In this document: one piece after another, positions 23,284 through 32,189 of the stretch | How the letters are laid out: every line of letters starts with the position of its first letter | Position numbering within the stretch: position 1 is the stretch's first letter | NCBI GenBank assembly: GCA_027575765.1 | Contig: JANBPT010000275.1 | Location: 1 to 48,652, forward strand | Source: Tieghemiomyces parasiticus | Lineage: Eukaryota; Kickxellomycota; Dimargaritomycetes; Dimargaritales; Dimargaritaceae | Direction: 5' to 3' | Length of the DNA: 48,652 nt | Made by a program: the position numbers and the translations under genes | The notes under the pieces: generated by a model | What the model saw: only the letters and a program-made list of their open reading frames with translations | What the model was told of the DNA's origin: nothing | The model's database searches: none

Positions 23284-23399
23284 ATTGCGGCACCGACTAT
23301 TCCCAAGTGGTCACCCACCTTAGTACTAAATCGGCTGAACGATGCTTAACTGCGCAGATCTAACGGGATGCGGTGCTTACAACGTCATATGGCCGCAAC
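23284..23399 (-). rRNA. 5S ribosomal RNA, copy 1
   Basis: 116 nt on the minus strand. Hallmarks of eukaryotic 5S are present: GCACCGCATCCCGT near position 25, GCGCAGTTAAGCATCG covering the internal control region near 45-60, AGTACTAAGGTGGGTGACCA near 73-92 and CTTGGGAATAGTCGGTGC at the 3' end. Helix I closes perfectly, with 5' GTTGCGGC against 3' GCCGCAAT. Internal A box, intermediate element and C box for TFIIIA/Pol III are within the gene. It stands alone rather than in an rDNA array, so 5S genes are dispersed in this genome. Confidence 0.95.
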
Positions 23400-24773
23400 T
23401 GACATACTTTTAGCGGATAATCAGTTACTGCAGCATAAAAACTAAAGAGCGCACCCTGATTGGTCAACCACTTGCAACCTTCTAGCCACCCCTATTAATT
23501 GGGACCCCTAGACTGGGTGCAGACGTTATCATCTTTTGACCGACAGCCTGGCCCATAGTTGGTTTCTTTGAAATGGCCTTAATACAAATGTTGTGGAATG
23601 GTCTATTTTAATTGCTCTTTATCTAGCTGTCTTTAGTTGGCGTTTTTAGTGCCTCTTAAGGAGCTAGTGGGGGTGGGAGGGGTCGTAGCGGCCGGATTGG
23701 CACTCCAGCGGAGTTTGCAATGAAGAATTCGTGCGATGGAGGTTCAGAGAGTATGGGTAGCGGGTTGGTAGATGGGGAAAATAGTGTAGCAAGGGGTTTA
23801 TTGAGATGACGATTAAAGTAAGGGCCCCCTTGTAGGTGGCATATGCTATACACTGTCAAGCATTACAAAAGTGTAAGTGATGGAACAGCGACCAGTTTCA
23901 TCAAGGCCAAACACAATGGTTCATGCAACAAGTCCAGGCTATAAAGGGTCGTGTTTTTGGAGGCGAGTCTCAAGGGGAAAAAATAGGTTTCATGAGTTTG
24001 TGCCTTGGTAGCGTGAGTTCATTGGTAGTTGCATGGAATAGTCCGGCAGGTCAGGCAGCCGGTTACAGGGTGGTGTGCAGCCGTCAGAGGTACAAAGTGG
24101 CGCCTACCTCCACTAGCCCAGTGCGGTCTTTTGGTCACCACACCAATGAAATGCTTGGCAATGATGAAATATTATGTAATAGTAGCATGCCTAAACGGCC
24201 ACCTTAAAGTTGGAGTATCCAAGTGGCAAATTCGAATCTGTTCTCAGGTTAAGTCAGGTTGGGGCTTCTATTAGGAGAAGTTTTATTGAGTGAGTATGTG
24301 CAAAGGGACGTCAGTAGTAGGAAAGACTATGAATTGAACCATTATCCTAGGTATTTCTAAATTTCAAGGGTGTAGCAGCATGTGACGAGCAGTGTTTAGC
24401 AATGTATGGAGGTTAAGTGACGTTAACCAGGGCCTCCTCCGCTAGGTAAGGTGTCAGCGTCAATATCATCTTTGTCAGGACTTTACTAACGCATTATGCT
24501 TGGTTAGTGATACACGTAAGACCTGCCTGAAATATCAAGGCTCATTTTGCGCGTTCACTAAACTCCCCCATATAAGATCGTTTCACTGCTGAGAATTAGC
24601 TTTTATTTTCCACCCTACAACCCCATAGGTTCCTGATGGTTGTTTTCTATCTAGCCCCCCCCCCCCACGCAAGACACACTTTAACCCAGCGTTAATTGAC
24701 ACTTTTATAAGAAAAACGAATGGTAGGGGGTCGATGGCGTATATATAGAAAAAAATAGTGATTGGTTAACGTT
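23400..24773. other. Intergenic, no gene supported
   Basis: Spacer between the 5S gene and the 3' end of the NDUFA9-like gene. It holds a 12-nt C run at 24655-24666. Open frames are short and unsupported. Confidence 0.5.
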
Positions 24774-25946
24774 TTAAGACGAGTGATGCTTGCCAAACGT
24801 ACGAGCGCCTTCCTGATCAAGGCCCAGGTCAGTAAGGGCGGCGCGACGGAAGTGACGAATGTACGGCAGGACGGTGAGCTCGAAATTGCGAGGCTGGATC
24901 CCAAGGTCAGCGAAGGTCTTAATACTGGGATCGTTTAGAGCGGTGGGGACCTGATCGATGAACATACGTTCAACCTCGTCGGGGCTCAGCTGGGGGTAGT
25001 ACCAGTACTGCAACATTGCGGTGACGGCTTTCATGATAGGCTTGGGTACATTAATAGCGTGGACGCGCTCGCGGAGGACACCGCTACAAATGTCCAAGAT
25101 GTCCTGGTAGGTGTAAGGCTTGGCACTGAATAGCTCGTAAGTCTGGCCGGTTGTAGAGGGTTCAAGCATCATGGCGTCGAGAGCGAGGGCCACGTCGGCC
25201 GCGTCGACGGGACGGAGGATCTGGCGGTTATGATTGACCACCGGAAGGAACTGGCGGTAAAACCCGATCCGGTTGAGCAGGTTGCTCTCATAGCCGACGA
25301 GGGTGCCGGGGCGCACGATCGTGGCATCCGGGAACACCTCACGAACAGCACGCTCGCCGAGGGCCTTGGTGCGGAGGAACCCCGAGGTGGACTGCGCGTC
25401 GGCACCCAGGGCTGACACGTGGACCAAACGTGGGACCCCGGCGTCAGTGCATGCCTGGGCGATGTCGCGGGCGGCGGTGACGTTGACGGCCTCGAACGAA
25501 AAGTTCTTGGTTGGGTAGTCACGGCCCACCAGGTTGTACACAATATCCGAGTGCTTAACGGCAGCCACCAGCTGGTCGTAGTTGCGTACATCGTAGTCGA
25601 AGTTGACAATCTGGCCCAGGTCGCCCATCAATTTGAGATGGCGCTTGGAATCTTCGTGACAGCGGTACGGGGTCACCACTTTGGTGCCCTTCTTGCCCAG
25701 CCGATTGACTACGTAACGCCCTAGAAACCCGGTGCACCCAAACACGGTGGCCACGTGTCCGCTCACCGAAGACCGACCCGTCAGGCCCTGGCGGACCACC
25801 GGCTGTGTACTGTGCGGCGGGATTAAGACATCGGTTGTTATGCTGCGCACTATGATCCCCGCAACCGGGCGTAGGTGATGCCTGGTGGCGGTGGACACGA
25901 CGCCAGGGCCCTTACGGGTGAGACGAAGGAGTTGTTCAGAGGCCAT
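24774..25946 (-). CDS. NDUFA9: NADH:ubiquinone oxidoreductase 39/40 kDa subunit (NDUFA9-like)
   Basis: Intronless, 390 aa from the Met at 25946 (MASEQLLRL). An in-frame Met 37 codons upstream opens a Pro/Ser-rich leader that looks like untranslated sequence. NDUFA9 (nuo-40 in Neurospora) is an atypical short-chain dehydrogenase-fold accessory subunit of mitochondrial complex I that binds NADPH structurally at the matrix/membrane junction. The N terminus is basic and hydroxylated (RLTRKGPGVVSTATRHHLRP), a typical mitochondrial presequence. VATVFGCTGFLGRYVVNRLG at about 65-84 carries the GxxGxxG dinucleotide loop. The family segments YDVRNYDQLVAAVKHSDIVY, NLVGRDYPTKNFSFEAVNV, HVSALGAD and RPGTLVGYESNLLNRIGF follow in the expected order. 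Its presence implies a standard complex I. It is divergent with the gene at 26610 across a 663-bp intergenic region. Confidence 0.95.
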   Translation of the reverse strand: MASEQLLRLTRKGPGVVSTATRHHLRPVAGIIVRSITTDVLIPPHSTQPVVRQGLTGRSSVSGHVATVFGCTGFLGRYVVNRLGKKGTKVVTPYRCHEDSKRHLKLMGDLGQIVNFDYDVRNYDQLVAAVKHSDIVYNLVGRDYPTKNFSFEAVNVTAARDIAQACTDAGVPRLVHVSALGADAQSTSGFLRTKALGERAVREVFPDATIVRPGTLVGYESNLLNRIGFYRQFLPVVNHNRQILRPVDAADVALALDAMMLEPSTTGQTYELFSAKPYTYQDILDICSGVLRERVHAINVPKPIMKAVTAMLQYWYYPQLSPDEVERMFIDQVPTALNDPSIKTFADLGIQPRNFELTVLPYIRHFRRAALTDLGLDQEGARTFGKHHSS

Positions 25947-26609
25947 AGATGCGGTGGGAGGTGAAGGGGGGGAGGGGGTAAACGGTAGAAATTGACTGGC
26001 GATGTAAAGGAGGAGAGATCTCCCAGCGTAAGGAATCAATGTCCGGTAGACATCCACAATGACGAATCGTTCCGACCGAAGGGGTTCAAGGCTCCTCCAC
26101 TAAAGGGTAAGGAGTAGGGCTAGGTCATCCACGGTGAGCGAAGGGGCTGGCGGTTGGGCTTCTCGTTCCTCGGCCACCCACGTAAGAGGGCGAGGGAGAG
26201 AGGGTCACGGGCCAGACCGCTGGGGTTACGCGGTGGTGGGACCAGGCGGGGAGAAAAGTGAAACGGCCAAGCTGGAGCGCTGAAATAAGGTCGACCAGCG
26301 GGCCTCTGACTCTGTGGCTCTTAGAAAGATGTGTGCCGCTCGTAGTGCGATAGTTTTAGAGCTTTTTTTTTTTCTTCTTCTTGAGCCTTCGCTTCACTAC
26401 ATGCCTAACGTCCTGAGTAGCTGTCATGGCGAGGACTGGCAGGCAGCCTATTAACTAGTAGCATAACTTCTACTATATTCTGTACATGTCAAATTTTGCC
26501 GTACGTTTTTCGTACCTCTGTAGGACCGCCGTTGCCTCGGTCCTTGCCCCTCTTCCTTTCCTCAGTCAGAATCCAGTTGACCAGCTACCTCACACTTGAA
26601 CTAGACGTT
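25947..26609. promoter_or_regulatory. Shared divergent promoter region
   Basis: 663 bp between two start codons facing away from each other (NDUFA9-like, minus; Lys-rich protein, plus). It contains a T/C-rich tract around 26361-26385. No clear TATA box on either side. Confidence 0.4.
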
Positions 26610-27769
26610 ATGAAATCTGCCCGACCAAGCCAGCCTGCCAAACGGCCTGTGAATGCGAAACGGCCCACTCGGCCGGGGCATAGACCATCTTCAAAGAGTA
26701 CTATCGCCGAGGCACCCACCAAACCCGCCAGGCCACCAGTTTCCGCCGAACCGCCGCTCCCCTCCGCCGCGCCGAATACGGCGGAGGAAACGTCCGACAC
26801 TGAGAGCGAGGCCAGCAGTATCGACATGTTACCGGTGGACTTGCCCAAACCCAAGGCCAAGAAGCCCAAAGTGTTTATCACCGACACGGCAGTAAGTCAC
26901 GGGGCGGATGCCATGCTAGACCCGAGTATCGGGTAACTTGGTGTTTCAGTCTAACTACCCACCCAACTCACCCGTGCGCCTGATAACTAGAAATGCACCA
27001 TTCGCACCTATAATTAATTACAAATGTACCTGGACTACCTTATCTCACCACTATCATTAGGCCATGCTGGCTCTCATCAACCAAGCCGCTGACAAGGAGG
27101 ACGCGAAACTCGGCAAGCGCCTCGAGAGACAGGTAAGCTAGAGTACCCCTTCAATCGTGCAAGCCAATTGTCATCATCTGTATGATTGAAAGCCGTCGTC
27201 ACTCCATCCGCTAACCCTCCTCCTATTTACGGGACATGCTAACTCATTCAAATTGACTAATTACCTTCAACAGAACGAGCTCAAAAAGCGCTACAAGGCC
27301 CAGGATGACGAGGCCCGCCTCAAAAAACAGAAACGGGCAAATCAAGTGGTAGGTTAACCCCCACCCCCGAGGAGGGAAAGACACTGTTATATATATATCC
27401 CGGAATCGAACCCCTCAACCCCGCATCTCGCTCTTCTTATGATGGTATGCTTCTGACAACTCACTGCGACTCTTTTACTTTGGCGTTTTTGTACATTTTC
27501 TCAGAATGAAGCCAAGAGCCGAGTCATCCAGGAGGTCAAGCAACGACGGAAGCAGCGGAAACAAGAGGACCAGGCCGCAGAGGAAAAGAAGGTAAGGCAG
27601 GCGTTTTATACAGTTGACTGATCATGGTGCAGCCCTGGTTATTCCACGCCAAACATCCACGCCATTTTTCACTAATGGTTTATTACTCCGACCCCTCCCC
27701 CTTCGTTCTAACCCCCGCTTTTACTCGCAGGCCCGTAAATCAGCCAAGAAGACCCTACGCTTTGCCTAA
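26610..27769 (+). CDS. Lys/Glu-rich coiled-coil protein, five exons, unrecognised
   Basis: Exons 26610-26891, 27061-27132, 27274-27348, 27505-27591 and 27731-27769 join in frame to 184 aa. All four introns are phase 0 with GTAAGT-like donors. The Met at 26610 is chosen because the upstream in-frame stretch looks like untranslated leader. Residues 1-94 are disordered, rich in Pro, Ala, Ser and Lys with an acidic patch (EETSDTESEASSIDMLP), ending KAKKPKVFITDTA. Exons 2-5 encode charged helices (AMLALINQAADKEDAKLGKR, NELKKRYKAQDDEARLKKQK, VIQEVKQRRKQRKQEDQAAE) and end in KKTLRFA. The combination of acidic patch, strongly basic coiled coil and RFA tail resembles small nucleolar or ribosome-biogenesis proteins, but I cannot name a family. 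Confidence 0.75.
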
Positions 27770-28209
27770 CTGGTTGTTGATTCTGGATTCACTGCAGGCG
27801 TCTGGTAAATCTTTTTTTGGGTAAAATTGCACCGTTTTCCATCGTGTATACCATAAATCACTCATAGCTCTGGTAACATGGCGTCAAGTCGAATACTAAA
27901 GTATACTAGCAAAGTAGCAGATTCATTTTACATTCACATAGAAGCATATAAGACTAACGAAGCGTATGCTAAAAATCGTTAACGCGGACAATAGAAGGGA
28001 AAGGCGGAAGTAGTGATCAACATATTGTGAGAATATGTAGAAATAGGACGGCCAAGGAGAAAATGGCCATAGACTACCAGGGTTGTATGGACAGCCATGA
28101 TAATTGTCCAATATTTGTAACTAGAATGAAGGGTATAGGGAAAGGAGCTGATATCCGAAATTGCTAAAAAGATCATCGAAATCCGATACACACAGATTAT
28201 AGGGTATCC
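27770..28209. other. Convergent 3' spacer
   Basis: 440 bp between the stop codons of the Lys-rich gene (+) and the SWI3-like gene (-). AT-rich. No gene seen. Confidence 0.5.
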
Positions 28210-31200
28210 TTAGTTGTCGGTGGTGGGGGTTTCAGTCGCCATAGTGATATCTTCATCAGCTGGCGAAACGTCAAAGGTGGCGGCGGCCGGTGAGGTGGCC
28301 TTATCGGCAGGGGACGGGACAATCTCCTTGACCGCTTCAGTAGCAGCCATCGGGGCGACCGCAGGAACAGCCGGAGCCGGTGCAGTCACTACAGCAGGTA
28401 CAGTCGTCGTCGTCGCCGCCACACCACTCGTCGTTGTTGCCGGCGTAGACTCGGCATTCTGCAGTTCGTCCAACGTCTTACGCACGAGTAAACGGTCCTG
28501 CAGCAGCTTAATTCGCTCGGCCTCCAGTTCCTGCTGCTGGTTACGTACGATGGTTTCAAGCTCCTCGAATTCGCGCATCTTGAGCTCCAACTTCTTGAGT
28601 TGCAACTCGACCGCCTGGTGCACGTGGTTCTGAATCTGGCGCTCCTCATACTGTGCCAACGTCTCGGCCTTGGCTGCGGCCGCACCTAGGGCGGCTGCGG
28701 CGGCGCGTTGGACGGCTGGAGTCGGGGGGCCGTCCTGGCCATTGGTTGTGGCCGCTTCCTTCCCGTGGCTCGAAGTGGTGGCAGTGCCGTCCTCTGAAGG
28801 CTTACCATCTACTTCCATAGCGCTTGCAGCGACGCCGTCCTCCTTCTCCTTCGCAATCTTATCCTTGCTGGCCTTGTCCTTGTCAGCCGCCTTGGCGCTG
28901 GCCGCTAATTCCTTGAGGGCTGACTGAGCCGCCGCGGCAGCGACGCCAGGGTTGACGTTAGCTGCGAGGAAGGCGACGACAGACATGACGGGATTGCTTG
29001 CCTGGCTAAACGGTAAGTTCTGGTGCTGAAACAAGCTGCTAGTCACACCCGCGCCGTCACCACCGGTGGCCGTTTCGAGATAAGGGTCCTCGATGGGCAG
29101 TTGGAGGAACCGGGTGATGCACTGCTCGCGAGTACGACTCCCAACGTGGTCGGCGATACGGAACCAGTCGTTATCGTACATTTCAATGCCCTCCAGTAGA
29201 AGCAGCGTCTCCTGGTCGGTCCACGGGTCGTTTTGGGCCTGCTTGACCGCCGACGCCTCCAACTTGACGAAATCACCGCTCGACATGGCCGCCGGAAACC
29301 GGCCTTCGAGATAGCAGGGCGCGCACAGGTCCATCTTTTTAACCTTGAGGCCGTGGTAGCGTACCGCTGTGCAGTCCACCCCGCAGGTGAAGCAGTGGAA
29401 GCGAGGTGTGCTACCCGCGACGTTGGGGGTGCTGCCGGAATCCTCAGCGCCCGCGTCATATAGGTGCTTGCGCAGGGCCAGGTTGAGCCCTGGGGTAGCG
29501 GCCGGCTTCCCTGCAGTACTTTCGCCACCTGCCGCCGCCAATGCAGTAGCAGAGGAACGACGCTGACCGCCAGCGGTGGAGGTAATGGGCGCATGGGGCT
29601 GGAAGGGCTGGAGACCGCGCGGGGTATCTGCAGTAACGCGAAAGTGCCCGGTAAAGGGCGGACCAACGGCAGAGGGTCGGCTGTCGGGGTCGACCTGGTA
29701 ATTGATGAGTCCCCACTGTTCTAGGAAGGCGTGGACGCGCATGATGGCGCACACATCGCCGACCAAGTTACGCCGGCACGCTGTGACGGTGAGGTATTCA
29801 GTGGGGTGCAGTCGGTACGTGTTAATCATAAAGTCCCGGTAGTCCTTGTAAACCGAAGGTGTCTTGGACCGGTTACGGCCGTTAAAGAATTCCGGGAGAC
29901 CGCGCTTCTCGTTGGCGTGCAGCGAGTCCATCGTAAACCACGCCGCGTAGCTGGGGACCACCACCTCATAGGTCTGGCGGGCCAAGTACAACTGAGCGCG
30001 AGCCTGCACGGCCTGCGGGGCGGGCTCTGTAACCGTTGGAACCGCCGCCCGACCAGTCGATGGTGACGAGGCAGCGGCCAGTGGGGCATTGCTCGTTTCT
30101 CCGAGAGCCTGAAGGGTCGACATTTCATCGTCGGGCAGATCAGCGTTCTCGGCCACAGTGGCTAGAGTCTCGGCCTGGGCGTCCAGGGTGGTCGGGTCGG
30201 GCCCCGAATGCGAAATGTTGGCCAGGTCGCCGGCGGGGTGCGGCTCAAACTCGGACCGCTTTCCTGGGGCGGCGGCGCGGGTCTCGGGGTCTTCAGGGTC
30301 AATCATTGTCACCCGGGGGTCGTCGCGAGCTGTAGTGGTCATGGTCACGTCCTCCGGTTCGGTCTTAGGGCGCTTATCTGTGGTGGTCGAGGGAGCGTTT
30401 GCGTCATCGGGTACGGGGAATTTGCGCTTGATGCCGGTAGCCGCGATGGTGCTCGCAGTGGACGGGAGGTCGACAACGGATTCCGGGACGTAGTCTTCGG
30501 CGTTCATCCATTCGTTATAGCGATGGCTGTCGGTAATCCAGTCTCCAGTCAGGATACTGGGGGTAGCATGGCTATGCTCAGGAATATCACCCACAGCATA
30601 GGCCGAGGAGGCAGGCTTCCAGTCGTCGTAGGTATCCGGGAGGGAAATCCAGTGTACTAGGACGCGATCGCCGACACGGGCGACGGGCCGGAAGTATTGC
30701 GGATGGGCAGGATCCACCACCTCGGTACCGGTTCGGGGAAGACGCACGGTATGAGTGGGATTATCCTCGGGACCAACAACCGAGCCCCTGAGCTGCTGCA
30801 CGAGCGGGGTCAGCGCGTCTCGGGTAGCAGGATCGACCTCTGTGGCAAAGGCAACGCGCGGAAACGACAGGTGCTGGAGTGCGGCCAGATCCCGAGCGAG
30901 GTAATCAAAGAAAGAACGGTCGGTCGCTGGGCTCGACGCAGGCAGCCGATCAAGTGGGGCCTGAGGGTCCTGTTGACGGATTCGTTCTAAGGTCAGACGG
31001 AGCAGGGCGGCCAGCGGGGCCGGGGGCGATTGGGCGGTGACGTTTTTCGCCGCCGTTAGGAGCGGGCCAAGGAAGACGCCCACGGGGAGCTTAGGTGTCC
31101 AAGCCTCCGACACGGAGGTGCGCGCGTGGTATTCAGCGGCTGCTTGCTGGCCTAGGACACGGTCCTGTGCGACCCACAGCTCACGCAGGAGCCGACCGAG

Positions 31201-31350
31201 CGACTCCGGAGTCAGAGGCTGCACCTCCGAACCTAACCAAGGCAGCTCCCCCACGAGCTGCTGGCGGACGGCCTCCAGCATGCGCTTGATGGGCTCGCGG
31301 TGCAAGAAATCCGCGTCCAGAAGCGCCGGCAGCCTAGATGAGTCGGACAT
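28210..31350 (-). CDS. SWI3: SWI/SNF-RSC core subunit (SWI3/RSC8/SMARCC family)
   Basis: Intronless, 1046 aa. SMARCC/Swi3/Rsc8 proteins form the scaffold core of SWI/SNF-type chromatin remodelling complexes in the nucleus. Domains in order: an animal-like N-terminal module at about 140-290, including a chromo-like WISLPDTYDDWKP; a disordered acidic/Pro linker with a likely nuclear localisation signal (KRKFP, near 308); SWIRM at about 455-555 (QTYEVVVPSYAAWFTMDSLH, then RNRSKTPSVYKDYRDFMINT, then LTVTACRRNLVGDVCAIMRV); a ZZ-type zinc finger at about 652-690 (CFTCGVDC and CAPCYLEGRF); SANT at about 706-755 (DPWTDQETLLLLEGIEMYDN, then SRTREQCITRFLQLPIEDPY); and a coiled-coil dimerisation segment at about 895-965. 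The C-terminal tail is Ala/Thr/Pro-rich. N-terminal module plus ZZ plus SWIRM plus SANT matches metazoan SMARCC closely, and budding-yeast Swi3 is more derived. Confidence 0.95.
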   Translation of the reverse strand: MSDSSRLPALLDADFLHREPIKRMLEAVRQQLVGELPWLGSEVQPLTPESLGRLLRELWVAQDRVLGQQAAAEYHARTSVSEAWTPKLPVGVFLGPLLTAAKNVTAQSPPAPLAALLRLTLERIRQQDPQAPLDRLPASSPATDRSFFDYLARDLAALQHLSFPRVAFATEVDPATRDALTPLVQQLRGSVVGPEDNPTHTVRLPRTGTEVVDPAHPQYFRPVARVGDRVLVHWISLPDTYDDWKPASSAYAVGDIPEHSHATPSILTGDWITDSHRYNEWMNAEDYVPESVVDLPSTASTIAATGIKRKFPVPDDANAPSTTTDKRPKTEPEDVTMTTTARDDPRVTMIDPEDPETRAAAPGKRSEFEPHPAGDLANISHSGPDPTTLDAQAETLATVAENADLPDDEMSTLQALGETSNAPLAAASSPSTGRAAVPTVTEPAPQAVQARAQLYLARQTYEVVVPSYAAWFTMDSLHANEKRGLPEFFNGRNRSKTPSVYKDYRDFMINTYRLHPTEYLTVTACRRNLVGDVCAIMRVHAFLEQWGLINYQVDPDSRPSAVGPPFTGHFRVTADTPRGLQPFQPHAPITSTAGGQRRSSATALAAAGGESTAGKPAATPGLNLALRKHLYDAGAEDSGSTPNVAGSTPRFHCFTCGVDCTAVRYHGLKVKKMDLCAPCYLEGRFPAAMSSGDFVKLEASAVKQAQNDPWTDQETLLLLEGIEMYDNDWFRIADHVGSRTREQCITRFLQLPIEDPYLETATGGDGAGVTSSLFQHQNLPFSQASNPVMSVVAFLAANVNPGVAAAAAQSALKELAASAKAADKDKASKDKIAKEKEDGVAASAMEVDGKPSEDGTATTSSHGKEAATTNGQDGPPTPAVQRAAAAALGAAAAKAETLAQYEERQIQNHVHQAVELQLKKLELKMREFEELETIVRNQQQELEAERIKLLQDRLLVRKTLDELQNAESTPATTTSGVAATTTTVPAVVTAPAPAVPAVAPMAATEAVKEIVPSPADKATSPAAATFDVSPADEDITMATETPTTDN

Positions 31351-32189
31351 GTTATGCTAGAGGGGGAGGGGGTAGATGTGACGCGTACAACCAGAGGAGG
31401 GACTCTATACAAAAGGTGACTATCTGGCGACGGAGATCCTGGGTTGTGTATCCCCTTTAACAGGGTAGATGTTCGCCTCCGATGGGGGGACGTAGATAAT
31501 TTGCTAGTGCACCACAGGCCGATCGTTTAGAGAGAGGGATGGGTGAAAGTGCAGTGTAGGCTAAGTAGGTAGTGGCCCAATCTAGATGGCTAAGGCTGGG
31601 GGGGAGGATATCGAAGGGATGTGGGTAAGCCAAGTGCGTGACGAAGGGTGCCTATACAATTGTGCACAAGAGCGCGAAGCGATGGGAAGGGAACAAACAC
31701 GCTAGTACTGGACGCGAACGACCCCACTCATCAGCCTAGCAAGAATGGTGCGGCTGAAGTCAAGACGGCTCACCAAGCCCACGCTGACGGGGCGCGTGTT
31801 GCTGGTCCAGGGATTGCGGGCTCGCCATGCACTATCGTTTGCCAGGCGCTCCTCCTCCAAGGGTTGCGAAGCTCGTTTATCGTTCCCATCCGCGCCGTGG
31901 TGAACCAACACGTGGGCGTTAACGGTTCAGAATCCTGTTGACTACTAAAGTGATGTCTACCAATTCCTCTCCCCACATCCGTCGCTTGTGGCCAGCCTAT
32001 ACACCTGCTCTATCTTCAAGCTATTGCGGCAATCGGCGACCACATGAGTTATCCCAGCGCTGTAAGGCGATGAGAAATTAACAACAATAATTGATTGATT
32101 TGGGGTCTTCTGGTACAAAATTGACCAACTATATTATGGATGATATGGAAACAATGTGCAATAGCTAGCGGGCTTACCCTTGCCTGTCG
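31351..32189. other. Intergenic, promoter of SWI3-like gene
   Basis: 839 bp between the SWI3-like start and the 3' end of MAD1, both on minus. Purine-rich near the SWI3-like start. No gene or RNA seen. Confidence 0.5.
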
